Source: Roseivirga sp.
GTDB lineage: Bacteria; Bacteroidota; Bacteroidia; Cytophagales; Cyclobacteriaceae
Length of the DNA: 64,000 nt
Reading direction: 5' to 3'
Assembly (NCBI GenBank): GCA_018402485.1
Contig: JAGYIY010000001.1
Location: forward strand, 124,001-188,000
Shown: in pieces, positions 18,454 to 28,715 of the stretch
Numbering within the stretch: position 1 is the first letter of the stretch
How the letters are laid out: every line of letters starts with the position of its first letter
The notes under the pieces: model-generated
What the model was told of the DNA's origin: nothing
What the model saw: only the letters and a program-made list of their open reading frames with translations
Database searches by the model: none
Position numbers and translations under genes: made by a program

Positions 18454-21400
18454 ATGCGATACCTGACATTCCTCATATTCATTTTTCTGCCAGCAACACA
18501 GTATGCTCAGCAAAATAGTGTTTTGTCTGAAGGTGAGTGGGTAAAAATGAGTCTCAAAAACCCAGGAATGTATCGCATCAATTACCAAACCTTAAAGGAC
18601 ATGGGCTTCGATCCCGATCAGATTGACCCCAAAAACATTGCCATCTACGGTCTTACAGGGGGCAAACTACCCCAGGCCAATTCCACACAATATCCTTCAG
18701 ATTTGATTGAGATGAACATAAAGGTTTTGGGAGAAGAGGATGGTGTATTCAATGAAAACGATCTCATCCTTTTTTATGCAGATGCTGTTGATGACATAGA
18801 GTACCTAGCAAACAAAAGGCGTTTTCGAGTAGAAAAAAACCCTTATGCTATTGAAATGCATTACTTTTTAACCATTCAAACTCAAAAAGGTAAACGTATA
18901 AAAAGGGCACTCAACCTAGGACTAGAACATCCGGCAATTCACCATTATAGCAACTTAATTCATCATGAAGATGAACTTAGGAACCTTCTTCAATCGGGAA
19001 GAGCGTGGTTTGGTGAGTTGATACCAGCACAATCAGCATTTAACTTTCGCCAGACATTAGCACCCCTAAAAGAGGATGGTAAATTTCGGCTTGAAATCAG
19101 TGCCATGGCACAAGCTTTTGTAGACACCAAACTCAATGTAGGGGTAAACGATCAGGAAATCGGTGAACTATCTTTCTCAGCTATTCCAGACCAACAATAT
19201 GGTATAAAAGGAAATGAACAATCTTTATTGTATGAAGGTAGTAATCAACTTTTCAATACATCTGACTTTCATTTATCGCTAAATTTTGATCCCGCAGGCA
19301 GTAATAATGCAAGAGCCTTTTTAAACAAAATCACACTTGAGTTAGAGCTCAAAGCGCATTTCGATCAAAATCAGGAGCTTTTTCGCTTGCCTCCACAAAC
19401 ACAAACGGCTGTGGCTACCATGCATATCAATACAACGAACAACGATATTCAGGTATGGAATGTGAAACAAGCCCTGCATCCCGAATACCAAGATTTTGAA
19501 CAATCAGAGCATGACATTAAGTTTGGGTATTTTGCCGACCTGTATCAAGAATACGTCATTTTTCAAACCGATGAACTGCCTATCCCTAACTTTTTTGAGC
19601 CTATTACTAATCAAAACCTCAGCGGTAGTCCAGCCGAAGACTTTCTCATCATTACGCATCCTCTGTTTGAGAGTGCCGCCCAACGTTTAGCCCAATTCCG
19701 CGAGCAGCAAGACGGTCTCAAAACGATGGTGGTTACTCCCGAAAAAATTTACAATGAGTACAGTGGTGGACGCCAAGATGTGTCGGCCATTCGCAACTTT
19801 ATACGACATCAGTATCAAAAAGGACAGCTGAAATACGTTTTAATGTTTGGTAAAGGGTCTTATGATTACAGAAATATAATTGATAAGGATGGAAACTTTG
19901 TACCTACTTACGAATCACGTAATAGCTTACATCCCCTTCTAACCTTTAGCTCTGACGATTATTTTGGTTTTTTGGAAGATGATGAAGGGGAGTGGGAAGA
20001 ATCTCGTAGTGGTGATCATTCCCTCGATATTGGTATTGGACGAATACCTGCCACAAGCATAGCCCAAGCCGAAACCATGGTTGATAAAATTATACATTAC
20101 CAAACCCAGTCTGAAACATTTGGATCGTGGAGAAGCCGTTTAGTGTTTGTAGCAGATGATGGTGACTTCAATATTCATCAAAGAGATGCAGATCAATTAG
20201 CCACTGCTGTTGATGATAACGCCCCCGCTTTTGAGACTGCAAAAATTTATCTTGACCAGTATCGCCAGGAAAGACTTCCGAACGGTGAACGATCCAAAGC
20301 TGCTACAAAAGCCTTAACCGATGCAGTGAATAAAGGTGCCTTAGTGGTCAATTTTACTGGGCATGGTTCAGAGACTACATGGATGCAAGAGCAGGTACTG
20401 ACCTTCAACACCATAGAAGACTGGCAAAACCCAAACCGTCTTCCTTTTGTCATTACAGCCACTTGTGAATTTGGCAGGAACGATGATGCTCAGATTTTTT
20501 CAGGTGCTGAAAAGTTAATATTTCAAGAAAACGGAGGTGCCATTGGCATGCTCACCACAGCTCGACCTGTCTTTGCCAGTTCTAATTTCGCACTAAATCA
20601 AGCACTTTACAATATCATTTTGAAGAACGAGGGCGGTTACCCCAGGCTTGGCGACATTATTAAATTCACCAAAAACAATGCTTTAAGAGGCAGCCTCAAT
20701 CGTAATTTTATTTTGCTTGGCGATCCCAGCATGCGTTTGGCCTACCCAAAACATAAAGTTGAATTTACCACGATCAATGAGCAAACGCCTTCATCTTCAG
20801 ACACCTTAAAAGCGATGCAGCCCATTTCCTTAACTGGAAAAATCGTTTCTGATCAACAAACAGTATTTGGGTTCAATGGCAGTATACTGGTGCAACTCAT
20901 TGACAAAGCTCAAACCAAAATAACCCTAGGTTCTGATAATCCGCCATTTGAGTATCAAGAAAGAGATCAAGTATTATTCAAAGGACGTACAGAGGTAAAA
21001 AACGGGCTATTCGAACTACAGTTTACCATCCCAAAAAACATTGATTATTCCTTTGGGCGAGGTAAACTGATGGCCTATGCTTTTGATACATTGCACCAAG
21101 AAGATGCCTTGGGAAGTAGTAATTCTTTTACCCTAGGTGGTACTTTTGAACAGCCCATAACTGATGTGAATCCGCCTCAAATTCAAGTGTTTTTGAACGA
21201 TACTTTACAACCGATTCAGGGTTTGTACCCTGGGCAAGTGCTCAGTATAATCCAATTAAGCGATGATAGTGGTATCAATATTTCTCAGGCTGTGCCCGGG
21301 CAAAACATCACCTTAACTTTAAATGACTCTATCACTGAAGTCGTTACGCACTTGTGGGAACCTCAAAGTTCGGATGGTACACGCGGACAATTGATTTTCC

Positions 21401-21816
21401 CATGGTCTCAATTGCCTCAAGGCACCCATACCCTGACAGCAAAGGCATGGGATATTTTTGGTAATCCGCAAACAGAGACCGTACATTTTGCAGTTTCTCA
21501 AGAAGCGACCATTATCTATGCAATAAAAAATTATCCCAATCCGTTTATCAATGAGACTACTTTTGAAATTATTCATAATCTTGTTGGAAGCGACCTAGAA
21601 GTACTGATTGAGGTGATTGATGCGCAATCTAAATCGATTGTCTCTTTGGTAAAAAACTTTGTTAATGCAGACTCAAATCTTCGCATGACTTGGAACAGAA
21701 ATAATGGTGAGGAGCAGCCCGTGGGTGCGGGCATATACTTGTATCAAATTCACTTAACCTCAAAAACCAATGGCATTAGGGAGGTGAAACGAGGTAAAAT
21801 GATTATTTCGAATTAA
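18454..21816 (+). CDS. porU: Type IX secretion system sortase PorU
   Basis: PorU is the surface-anchored gingipain-like sortase that removes the C-terminal signal of T9SS cargo and attaches lipid-linked sugar. The protein (1,120 residues) has a signal peptide (MRYLTFLIFIFLPATQYAQQ), an N-terminal region starting GEWVKMSLKNPGMYRINY that is diagnostic for PorU, and a C25-type peptidase domain at about 400-765. The putative catalytic His is in NFTGHGSETTWM and the Cys in VITATCEFGRNDD. Immunoglobulin-like beta domains follow, and the last 80 residues (KNYPNPF, GAGIYLYQI, GKMIIS) resemble a T9SS type A sorting domain. It stands directly upstream of porV, its partner in the attachment complex. Confidence 0.95.
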   Translation: MRYLTFLIFIFLPATQYAQQNSVLSEGEWVKMSLKNPGMYRINYQTLKDMGFDPDQIDPKNIAIYGLTGGKLPQANSTQYPSDLIEMNIKVLGEEDGVFNENDLILFYADAVDDIEYLANKRRFRVEKNPYAIEMHYFLTIQTQKGKRIKRALNLGLEHPAIHHYSNLIHHEDELRNLLQSGRAWFGELIPAQSAFNFRQTLAPLKEDGKFRLEISAMAQAFVDTKLNVGVNDQEIGELSFSAIPDQQYGIKGNEQSLLYEGSNQLFNTSDFHLSLNFDPAGSNNARAFLNKITLELELKAHFDQNQELFRLPPQTQTAVATMHINTTNNDIQVWNVKQALHPEYQDFEQSEHDIKFGYFADLYQEYVIFQTDELPIPNFFEPITNQNLSGSPAEDFLIITHPLFESAAQRLAQFREQQDGLKTMVVTPEKIYNEYSGGRQDVSAIRNFIRHQYQKGQLKYVLMFGKGSYDYRNIIDKDGNFVPTYESRNSLHPLLTFSSDDYFGFLEDDEGEWEESRSGDHSLDIGIGRIPATSIAQAETMVDKIIHYQTQSETFGSWRSRLVFVADDGDFNIHQRDADQLATAVDDNAPAFETAKIYLDQYRQERLPNGERSKAATKALTDAVNKGALVVNFTGHGSETTWMQEQVLTFNTIEDWQNPNRLPFVITATCEFGRNDDAQIFSGAEKLIFQENGGAIGMLTTARPVFASSNFALNQALYNIILKNEGGYPRLGDIIKFTKNNALRGSLNRNFILLGDPSMRLAYPKHKVEFTTINEQTPSSSDTLKAMQPISLTGKIVSDQQTVFGFNGSILVQLIDKAQTKITLGSDNPPFEYQERDQVLFKGRTEVKNGLFELQFTIPKNIDYSFGRGKLMAYAFDTLHQEDALGSSNSFTLGGTFEQPITDVNPPQIQVFLNDTLQPIQGLYPGQVLSIIQLSDDSGINISQAVPGQNITLTLNDSITEVVTHLWEPQSSDGTRGQLIFPWSQLPQGTHTLTAKAWDIFGNPQTETVHFAVSQEATIIYAIKNYPNPFINETTFEIIHNLVGSDLEVLIEVIDAQSKSIVSLVKNFVNADSNLRMTWNRNNGEEQPVGAGIYLYQIHLTSKTNGIREVKRGKMIISN

Positions 21817-21835
21817 ACAGATAATATTATCTTTG
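21806..21835 (+). promoter_or_regulatory. Possible porV promoter inside the porU 3' end
   Basis: TATCTTTG at 21828-21835 matches the Bacteroidota -7 consensus exactly. TTTC at 21806-21809, 18 bases upstream, is one base off the -33 consensus. The porV ATG at 21847 would have a very short leader. This suggests porV can be transcribed separately from porU. Confidence 0.4.
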
Positions 21836-21846
21836 AAAAAAAATTC

Positions 21847-22998
21847 ATGAACCCTAGGCTAATCATCAGTGCTTTTCTGTTAATTCTTCCCTTTGCGTCC
21901 ATTCGAGCCCAAAACTCAGGTACTATTTCAGGACAAGGGACTGAAAGAAATGTTGTGGCAACTGCTGTTCCCTTTCTTACCATTTCTCCCGACCCCGTTT
22001 CTGCAGCCATGGGTGAGGTAGGTGTGGCAACAGACCCTGATGCCAATGCTGCCTTCTTCAATGCTGCAAAACTGGCTTTTATCAACAGTGACGCCGGTTT
22101 CGGTTTTTCGTTCACCCCGTGGTTATCCAAATTTGTAGACGACATGTCGGTTTCTTACCTTTCGGGCTACAAGAAAATAGATGATTTACAAGCCTTCAGT
22201 GCTTCATTAACGTATTTTAATTTAGGAGACATTCAACTCACAGATGGTGCAGGTAATCCCTTAGGTTCCTTCACACCAAGAGAGTACGCCATATCAGCCA
22301 CGTACTCTAGAAAACTGAGTGATCATTTAAGTTTAGGAGTAACAGGAAGATACATCATTTCAGATCTTTCGGGTAATATTACCACCAGCCCAGTTAGTGA
22401 CCCCAAACCGGGCAATAGTATTGCTGCTGATATTGGTCTTTACTATCGAACAGAGTTAAGCATTTTTCAAAAACCTTCACGCATTTCTTATGGTGCCAGC
22501 ATTAGCAATATCGGATCAAAAATTTCTTATAACAGTGCGGACGAAGAAGATTTTATTCCAACCATGCTGAAAATAGGAGCCAGCGGATCTTCATTTTTAG
22601 ATCCTTACAACAAAGTAACCCTATCTGTTGACCTGAGTAAATTGATGGTTCCTACGCCGCAAGGAGATGGTTCTGAAAGAGAAAAATCTTTACTTTCCGG
22701 CATGTTTGGCTCCTTTGGCGATGCCCCGAGAGGTTTTAGTGAAGAATTAGAAGAAGTAATGATTTCTGTAGGTGCAGAATATAAATACCGAGAAAAATTT
22801 GCGGTAAGAACCGGTTACTTTTTTGAACATGTCAACAAAGGCAATAGAAAATATTTCACCATGGGGCTTGGTTTTACGGCCAAACAATTTGATTTCAATT
22901 TTTCTTACCTCGTTCCACAATTCCAAGAGCACCCTTTAGCAGAGACCCTTCGTTTTGGTGCCATCATCAATTTACAGAAGACATCTGACCAGAACTGA
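21847..22998 (+). CDS. porV: Type IX secretion system outer-membrane protein PorV (LptO)
   Basis: PorV is a FadL-like outer-membrane barrel that collects cargo from the SprA translocon and hands it to PorU. The protein is 383 residues, a usual length. The signal peptide ends near IRAQ. The N-terminal motif VPFLTISPDPVSAAMGEVGV is the PorV family signature and is followed by DPDANAAFFNAAKLAF. The rest is alternating beta strands ending FGAIINLQK. The stop overlaps the next ATG by one base (TGATG), linking it to the M16-like gene. Confidence 0.95.
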   Translation: MNPRLIISAFLLILPFASIRAQNSGTISGQGTERNVVATAVPFLTISPDPVSAAMGEVGVATDPDANAAFFNAAKLAFINSDAGFGFSFTPWLSKFVDDMSVSYLSGYKKIDDLQAFSASLTYFNLGDIQLTDGAGNPLGSFTPREYAISATYSRKLSDHLSLGVTGRYIISDLSGNITTSPVSDPKPGNSIAADIGLYYRTELSIFQKPSRISYGASISNIGSKISYNSADEEDFIPTMLKIGASGSSFLDPYNKVTLSVDLSKLMVPTPQGDGSEREKSLLSGMFGSFGDAPRGFSEELEEVMISVGAEYKYREKFAVRTGYFFEHVNKGNRKYFTMGLGFTAKQFDFNFSYLVPQFQEHPLAETLRFGAIINLQKTSDQN

Positions 22999-24263
22999 TG
23001 AGGCTTGACAGAAAAGTAGCACCACCATTTCATAAATCAACCGGATTAAATTTACCACAAATTGATACCCTTCTGGTAAAAGGCATTCGCGTTTTTGTTT
23101 TCAACGATCAGGCGGCAGAGGCTTTTAAAATAGAGTGTGTAACCCGTGCCGGGCAAAAAACAGCTCCCCACCCAGCCATCAATCAGTTGGCCTTTAAAAT
23201 GCTGAATGAAGGAACACGCAAGCAATCTGCCTTTGCTTTCAATAATGCATTAGACGAACTCGGGAGTTTTTTTAACGTCAATCCGTCATTGGACTATTCA
23301 TCTATAGCACTTTTTGGGCTTTCTCGCTTTTTTGAAGAAAACCTAAGACTCTTTTCAGAACTAATTTATGAACCTGCCTTTGAAGACAAAGCACTCCTAA
23401 GATTGAAGGAAAAAGAAGTCAATAGGCTACGCTTGAATGAAGAAAAGGTTAATTATGTGTCTGCCGTACAATTGCGTTCCCATGTATTTGGCTCCCACCA
23501 TGCCTATGGCCGCAGGCTTCGTGCTGAAGACATTGACCAAACGACTGTAGAAGACCTACAGGCCTTCTATGAGAATCATATGAGGAGTTTTGATCTTTTC
23601 CTTTCCGGCAAACTACCGGATGATTTTGAAGTCATTCTCAGCCGCTATTTTTCAGGGAGAAGTTATGAAAGCCCGCCATTGCTCCATTTCCCAAATCAAC
23701 CCCCTTTGCCATTGGTGAGCAGTGGGGATAAATATGTGCAGTCTTCTATCCACTTGGGCAGACGTCTTTTCAACCGTCATCATCAAGATTACATCCCTTT
23801 TATGATGATGAACGAAATATTAGGTGGCTACTTTGGCTCACGATTGATGCGAAGCATACGGGAGAAAAAAGGACTTACCTATGGTATTTACTCCGCATTA
23901 TATCCCTTGGCACTAGAAGGCTTTTTTGTGATTGCCACCGAGGTAAATGGTGATAAAACCGAGGAAACTGTTCAAGCCATAAGGCATGAAATCAATGAGT
24001 TACGAGAAAAGGTTTGTAGTGAAGAAGAACTAGAAACCGCTAGAAACTACATGATTGGTTCTTTTATCAATTCCTTTTCAGGTGCTTTTTCTGAAATAGA
24101 CAAGTTTAAAACGGTGCAAACCAATGGTTTGGAAATGTCCTTTTATACCCAATACCTACGAGACCTTCAACAAGTCAATCCTGCCGACATTCAACAGATG
24201 GCGCAACAGTATTTGTTGCCTGATGATCTGACCCTTAGCATAGCAGGCCCCAAGAGTAAATAA
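22998..24263 (+). CDS. M16 (insulinase) family protein lacking the zinc-binding motif
   Basis: The protein (421 residues) has the two-lobe M16 architecture, including the C-lobe pattern MMMNEILGGYFGSRLMRSIR and REKKGLTYGIYS at about 265-295, as in processing-peptidase-like proteins. The zinc motif HxxEH expected near residue 55 is missing: the equivalent helix reads HPAINQLAFKMLNEGT. It therefore resembles the non-catalytic partner subunits of two-subunit M16 proteases. No signal peptide is visible. It is coupled to porV by a one-base overlap and ends one base short of the convergent hisB gene. No catalytic M16 partner lies nearby. Confidence 0.82.
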   Translation: MRLDRKVAPPFHKSTGLNLPQIDTLLVKGIRVFVFNDQAAEAFKIECVTRAGQKTAPHPAINQLAFKMLNEGTRKQSAFAFNNALDELGSFFNVNPSLDYSSIALFGLSRFFEENLRLFSELIYEPAFEDKALLRLKEKEVNRLRLNEEKVNYVSAVQLRSHVFGSHHAYGRRLRAEDIDQTTVEDLQAFYENHMRSFDLFLSGKLPDDFEVILSRYFSGRSYESPPLLHFPNQPPLPLVSSGDKYVQSSIHLGRRLFNRHHQDYIPFMMMNEILGGYFGSRLMRSIREKKGLTYGIYSALYPLALEGFFVIATEVNGDKTEETVQAIRHEINELREKVCSEEELETARNYMIGSFINSFSGAFSEIDKFKTVQTNGLEMSFYTQYLRDLQQVNPADIQQMAQQYLLPDDLTLSIAGPKSK

Positions 24264-24264
24264 C

Positions 24265-25362
24265 TTATAACATCCCCTTTGTCGAAGGCAAATCATTGAG
24301 TTGATTCGGGTCGCGGCTTACGGCCATTTTGATGGCTTTGGCAAAAGCTTTAAAAATGGCTTCGATCTTATGGTGCTCATTATCACCTTGCACCTGCACA
24401 TTCAGGTTGCATTTGGCGGCATCAGAAAAAGACTTAAAAAAGTGCATAAACATTTCGGTTGGCATATCTCCCACATATTCCCTTTTGAAATCTGCTTCCC
24501 ACACCAACCAAGGGCGACCGCTGAAATCAATGGCTACCTGGGCCAAGGCTTCATCCATCGGTAGCAAAAAACCATATCGCGATATTCCCTTTTTATCGCC
24601 TAAGGCTTGCGCATAGGCCTCGCCTAGTGCCAAAGCCGTGTCCTCAATGGTGTGGTGTTCGTCTATGTGCAAATCTCCTTCTACCTTTACGCTCAGGTCG
24701 GCACCGGAATGCTTACCGAGTTGATCGAGCATGTGATCGAAAAACCCCAAGCCTGTGTGGTTTTCACATTTTCCCGATCCATCCAAATTCAATGCAATGT
24801 GGATATTGGTTTCTTTGGTTTGTCGGTTGACTGTAGCCTTTCTGGAGGGTAGTTGTAAAAACTGAAAAATCTGATCCCAGCTTTCCGTGGTCAAAGCGGC
24901 TTGTGGGTCTTCCTCTTCACCCAAATAAATGCCTTTTGCACCTAAGTTATCGGCCAATTGCACATCTGTTTTGCGGTCACCAATCACATAAGACTCAGCC
25001 AAATTGTAGTCCCCATTCATGTACTTCTTCAACAAACCCGTGCCTGGTTTTCGCGTAACCGCTTTTTCATGCTCAAAGGTTTTGTCGATTAAGACATCTT
25101 CAAAATGTACGCCTTCATCGGCCAAAATTTGGAGCATCTTTTCATGGGCCGGCCAAAAGGTGTCTTCGGGGAAAGAGGCTGTCCCCAAACCATCCTGATT
25201 GGTCACCATTACGAGCACATAATCGAGCTGTTCAGCGATTTTGCGCAAATTAGAAAGGGCATAAGGTAGAAAAGAAAGCTTTTCAAAACTGTCAACTTGC
25301 TGATCGGATTCCGGCTCTCTGATGATGGTACCATCTCGGTCGATAAAAAGTACTTTTTGCAT
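24265..25362 (-). CDS. hisB: Bifunctional histidinol-phosphatase / imidazoleglycerol-phosphate dehydratase
   Basis: The protein (365 residues) is the fused HisB that performs two steps of histidine synthesis. Residues about 1-165 are a HAD phosphatase with the nucleophile motif DRDGTI at about 7-12, a zinc-binding-type loop, and the later motif [17 protein letters not shown]. Residues about 175-365 are the manganese-dependent dehydratase, with [12 protein letters not shown], the [14 protein letters not shown] motif, and the second metal motif [16 protein letters not shown]. The fusion is known in enterobacteria and in Bacteroidota. It is the last his gene here, 12 bases after hisC. Confidence 0.96.
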   Translation of the reverse strand: MQKVLFIDRDGTIIREPESDQQVDSFEKLSFLPYALSNLRKIAEQLDYVLVMVTNQDGLGTASFPEDTFWPAHEKMLQILADEGVHFEDVLIDKTFEHEKAVTRKPGTGLLKKYMNGDYNLAESYVIGDRKTDVQLADNLGAKGIYLGEEEDPQAALTTESWDQIFQFLQLPSRKATVNRQTKETNIHIALNLDGSGKCENHTGLGFFDHMLDQLGKHSGADLSVKVEGDLHIDEHHTIEDTALALGEAYAQALGDKKGISRYGFLLPMDEALAQVAIDFSGRPWLVWEADFKREYVGDMPTEMFMHFFKSFSDAAKCNLNVQVQGDNEHHKIEAIFKAFAKAIKMAVSRDPNQLNDLPSTKGML

Positions 25363-25374
25363 GTTCTTCTAATT

Positions 25375-26418
25375 TCAAAGGGCTTTTAAAGCTTCTACTA
25401 AGGTATGGTTTTCTTGGGAGGTTCCTACTGTAATGCGTAAGCCATCTTCGCATAAAAGTACTCCGGAACGGTCTCTCACAATGATTTTTTGAGCAATTAA
25501 TCGATTGAAAATGGCTTTTGCATCTCTCATTTTCACAAGGAAAAAATTGGCATCGCTGGAGTATACCTTTTGCACAAAAGGCAAAGCCTTTAGATCAGCC
25601 TCCAAGGCTTGCTTATTCTGAAGCAACTGAGCCACCATTTCGTCTTTTTTCTCCACATGATTTAAGGCTTCAAGTACTGTTTCCTGCACCAAACCACTGA
25701 GGTTGTAAGGAGCTTTGATTTTATTCAAAAATCCTAGGATCTGCGCTGAAGCAAAAGCCATCCCTAACCGCAAGCCTGCCAAGCCCCAAGCCTTGCTAAA
25801 GGTTTGAAGCACGACCAGATTGGGAAATTCTTCAAGCCGCTGAACCCAAGATGGGCTTTCGGAAAAATCAATGTAAGCTTCATCGACCACCACCAAACCA
25901 TGGAAATTTTTCAGTATTTCCTCTACCTGTGCGCAAGGCATTTCATTGCCCGTAGGATTGTTCGGAGAGCAAATGAAAATTATTTTCGTCTGCGCATTCC
26001 ACAGCGACGTAATGCCTTCTACATCAAGTTGAAAATCAGTGGTAAGGGGTACCGCTTTCGCTTCCACTTGGTGGATGTCTGCGCTAACCTGGTACATGCC
26101 ATATGTTGGCGGATTGATGATGACATGATCCGTTTTGGGTTCGCAAAAAGCACGAAACAGCAAGTCGATGGGTTCGTCACTGCCATTCCCCAAGAACAAC
26201 TGCTCAGGAGCTACCCCTTTCAATTCCGCTACTTTTGCTTTCAATGTGCGTTGGTAAGGATCAGGATAGCGGTTCCATGGTCTTTCAGTAATTGAACCTA
26301 AGGCATTTTCATTGGCATCTAAAAACACCCCTTCACTGCCGGTGTACTCATCTCTTGCCGAGGAGTAGGGTTTTAGGTCACGGATATGAGGCCGTACTAA
26401 AGCATGAATATCAACCAT
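25375..26418 (-). CDS. hisC: Histidinol-phosphate aminotransferase
   Basis: HisC is a fold-type I PLP aminotransferase that converts imidazole acetol phosphate to histidinol phosphate. The protein (347 residues) shows FLGNGSDEPIDLLFRAF, PNNPTGN, the aspartate of VVVDEAYIDF, and the PLP lysine in the motif TFSKAWGLAGLRLG at about residues 207-220. Its start overlaps the hisD stop by eight bases, so expression is likely coupled. Confidence 0.95.
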   Translation of the reverse strand: MVDIHALVRPHIRDLKPYSSARDEYTGSEGVFLDANENALGSITERPWNRYPDPYQRTLKAKVAELKGVAPEQLFLGNGSDEPIDLLFRAFCEPKTDHVIINPPTYGMYQVSADIHQVEAKAVPLTTDFQLDVEGITSLWNAQTKIIFICSPNNPTGNEMPCAQVEEILKNFHGLVVVDEAYIDFSESPSWVQRLEEFPNLVVLQTFSKAWGLAGLRLGMAFASAQILGFLNKIKAPYNLSGLVQETVLEALNHVEKKDEMVAQLLQNKQALEADLKALPFVQKVYSSDANFFLVKMRDAKAIFNRLIAQKIIVRDRSGVLLCEDGLRITVGTSQENHTLVEALKAL

Positions 26419-27700
26419 TTTGCAAATGTTTTAACCTTAAGGTGACTGCGTTTTTGTGGGCTTCCAGCTCTTCTGCTGCTGCCATGGTTTCCACCACGGG
26501 GCCTAAATTTCTCAAGCCGGCAGGCGTAATCTCCTGGTAGGTAATTTTTTTCACAAATGAATCTAAAGAAACGCCACTATACATTTTAGCATACCCGTTG
26601 GTGGGTAAAGTGTGGTTCGTTCCGGAAGCGTAATCTCCGGCAGATTCGGGGGTATAATGACCCAAGAAAACAGACCCGGCATTTGTAATTTGGTTGGCTA
26701 CCTTCCAGGGTTCCTCCACAGATAAAATCAAGTGTTCTGCCCCATAAGCATTGAGTAAAGCAATGGCTTCTTGGCTATCATTCATCACAATGGCCACGCT
26801 ATTGGCCAAGGCGGCACGAGCCAATTCAAGCCGCGGCAGTTCTGCTAGCTGTTGGTCAATCTCTTTTTGCACCGCAGTAACCATGGCCTCTGTGGTAGCC
26901 ACCAATACCACCTGAGAATCTGCTCCATGTTCCGCTTGCGACAATAAATCTGCTGCTACAAATTCCGGGCGAGCGGTAGCATCGGCATATACAGCCACCT
27001 CCGAGGGTCCGGCAGGCATATCGATGGACAGCCCATTTTTGGTAGCCCATTGCTTGGCCGCAGTAACATACTGGTTACCCGGCCCAAAGATTTTATACAC
27101 TGCCGGAATGCTTTGTGTTCCATAGGTCATGGCTCCAATGGCCTGAGCACCACCCACTTTAAAAACTTTTTTGATCCCAATGGCTTTGGCCGTAAATAAT
27201 ATGGCGGGATGAATATTACCTGCTTTATTGGGAGGAGTGCAAAGTACAATCTCTTTACAGCCTGCTATTTGTGCCGGAACACCCAACATCAATACCGTAG
27301 AAAAAAGCGGAGCCGTACCTCCCGGCACGTACAAACCAACTTTATCAATAGGCACAGACCTGCGATAGCATTTCACCCCAGGCATGGTTTCCACCAAGAG
27401 CTCTTCTTGCTTTTGGGCTTGGTGAAAAGCTTCAATGTTGTTTTTGGCCATCAAAATGGCTGCCTTTAAGTTTTCGTTGACCAAAGCATCTGCTTCCTCA
27501 AATGCAGAAGCTGAAACGGCCAACTCCTTTAAATTGACCCCATCGAACTGAGCAGTATATTGAAATAAGGCCTGGTCTCCTTGTTCGGCCACCGCCTCCA
27601 TGATGGGACGGATGCGCTCTTCTATGGCCGCATAGTCGAGGGTGGGGCGCTTCAAAATCGTTGCCCAACCTGCTTGGGGAGGATTGTGATAGGTTTTCAT
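26411..27700 (-). CDS. hisD: Histidinol dehydrogenase
   Basis: HisD oxidises histidinol to histidine in two NAD-dependent steps. From the ATG at 27700 the protein is 429 residues, the family length. A 25-residue upstream extension to 27775 is open but lies inside hisG and is not HisD-like, and the chosen ATG forms an ATGA overlap with the hisG stop. Motifs include VDKVGLYVPGGTAPLFS, KVGGAQAIGAMTYGT, FGPGNQYVTAAK, the zinc/catalytic region SQAEHGADSQ, and the C-terminal NHTLPTNGYAKMYSGVS. No truncation is seen. Confidence 0.96.
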   Translation of the reverse strand: MKTYHNPPQAGWATILKRPTLDYAAIEERIRPIMEAVAEQGDQALFQYTAQFDGVNLKELAVSASAFEEADALVNENLKAAILMAKNNIEAFHQAQKQEELLVETMPGVKCYRRSVPIDKVGLYVPGGTAPLFSTVLMLGVPAQIAGCKEIVLCTPPNKAGNIHPAILFTAKAIGIKKVFKVGGAQAIGAMTYGTQSIPAVYKIFGPGNQYVTAAKQWATKNGLSIDMPAGPSEVAVYADATARPEFVAADLLSQAEHGADSQVVLVATTEAMVTAVQKEIDQQLAELPRLELARAALANSVAIVMNDSQEAIALLNAYGAEHLILSVEEPWKVANQITNAGSVFLGHYTPESAGDYASGTNHTLPTNGYAKMYSGVSLDSFVKKITYQEITPAGLRNLGPVVETMAAAEELEAHKNAVTLRLKHLQNG

Positions 27701-28557
27701 AAGATCATTTTCTCGATGGGAACAACCAAAATACCTTCGGCCCCGTGGTTTTTCAATTCTTGAATGATGGGCCAAAAATCATCTTCATTGATGACGGTAT
27801 GCACCGAACTCCATCCTTTTTCAGCCAAAGGAAGCACCGTAGGGCTCTTCATACCGGGTAAGATGTTTATGATATCAGACACTTTTTCTTCCGGAGCATT
27901 GAGCAATATATACTTGTTGTTTTTGGCCTTTTGAACCGCACTCATTCGGAACAGTAACTGGTCAAGGATTTCTTTTTTATCTGCTGAAAGTTCTTGGTTG
28001 GCAATCAGTACAGCTTCAGATTTGTAGATGACCTCCACTTCTTTGAGCCCATTACTGAGTAGCGTTGAACCGGAGCTAACGATATCGCATATGCCATAGG
28101 CCAAACCAATGCTGGGGGCAATCTCCACAGAACCGCTGATTTCGTGGATTTCAGCTTCTACTTTTTGCTTTTGAAGGTAATCGCCTAATATTTTAGGGTA
28201 AGAGGTGGCAATGCTTTTCCCCTGAAAGTCTTGCACACCTTTGTAAGCCTCGTTTTTATCGATTGCCAAAGACAAACGGCATTTGGAAAAGCCCAAATGC
28301 TTTACCCACTCCACATTTTTATCTTTCTCTTCGGCCTCATTGGCGCCTACAATACCAATGTCCGCTATACCGTCTTGCACATAGCCCGGTATGTCATCGT
28401 CTCGTAAGAATAAAAACTCCATGGGGAAATTGGCAGCATTGGCTTTAAGTTTACCCAAGCCACTGTTTACCTTGATGCCACATTCTTTGATTAAGGCAAG
28501 TGAATCCTCACTCAAGCGACCTTTTTTCTGTACGGCAATACGTAATATCTGATCCAT
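27697..28557 (-). CDS. hisG: ATP phosphoribosyltransferase (long form)
   Basis: HisG catalyses the first, feedback-controlled step of histidine synthesis. The protein (286 residues) is the long form. The catalytic two-domain part covers about 1-205 (IAVQKKGRLSEDSLALIKECG; DIVSSGSTLLSNGLKEVE). The C-terminal regulatory ACT-like domain covers about 210-286 (LPGMKSPTVLPLAEKGWSSV), so histidine feedback is expected and HisZ is not needed. It is the first gene of a hisG-D-C-B order with overlapping junctions. hisHAFI are not in this window. A candidate promoter lies at 28716-28745. Confidence 0.96.
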   Translation of the reverse strand: MDQILRIAVQKKGRLSEDSLALIKECGIKVNSGLGKLKANAANFPMEFLFLRDDDIPGYVQDGIADIGIVGANEAEEKDKNVEWVKHLGFSKCRLSLAIDKNEAYKGVQDFQGKSIATSYPKILGDYLQKQKVEAEIHEISGSVEIAPSIGLAYGICDIVSSGSTLLSNGLKEVEVIYKSEAVLIANQELSADKKEILDQLLFRMSAVQKAKNNKYILLNAPEEKVSDIINILPGMKSPTVLPLAEKGWSSVHTVINEDDFWPIIQELKNHGAEGILVVPIEKMIL

Positions 28558-28644
28558 TTGATGTATTTAACTGAATGGTTAAAGTTTTGATTAAGAAATT
28601 TTGAAATAAAATGCATGACCGCGTAGGCCAAGGTGGGGTGGTTG

Positions 28645-28666
28645 TCATCTCTCTCACGAGAGATGA
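28645..28666 (-). promoter_or_regulatory. Perfect hairpin in the hisG leader
   Basis: TCATCTCTC and GAGAGATGA form a 9-bp perfect stem with a TCAC loop, about 90 bases upstream of the hisG start and inside its predicted leader. No T run follows on the - strand, so it is not a plain terminator. I see no run of His codons that would make a classical attenuator peptide. Confidence 0.3.
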
Positions 28667-28715
28667 TGCGTATGAAAAAAAGTAATATGAAGGAGTGGCA
28701 ATGCTTTCACAAAGG

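Noticed and set aside
22998-24263. Active M16 zinc protease
   Set aside because: HxxEH is missing at the expected position, so catalytic activity is not claimed.
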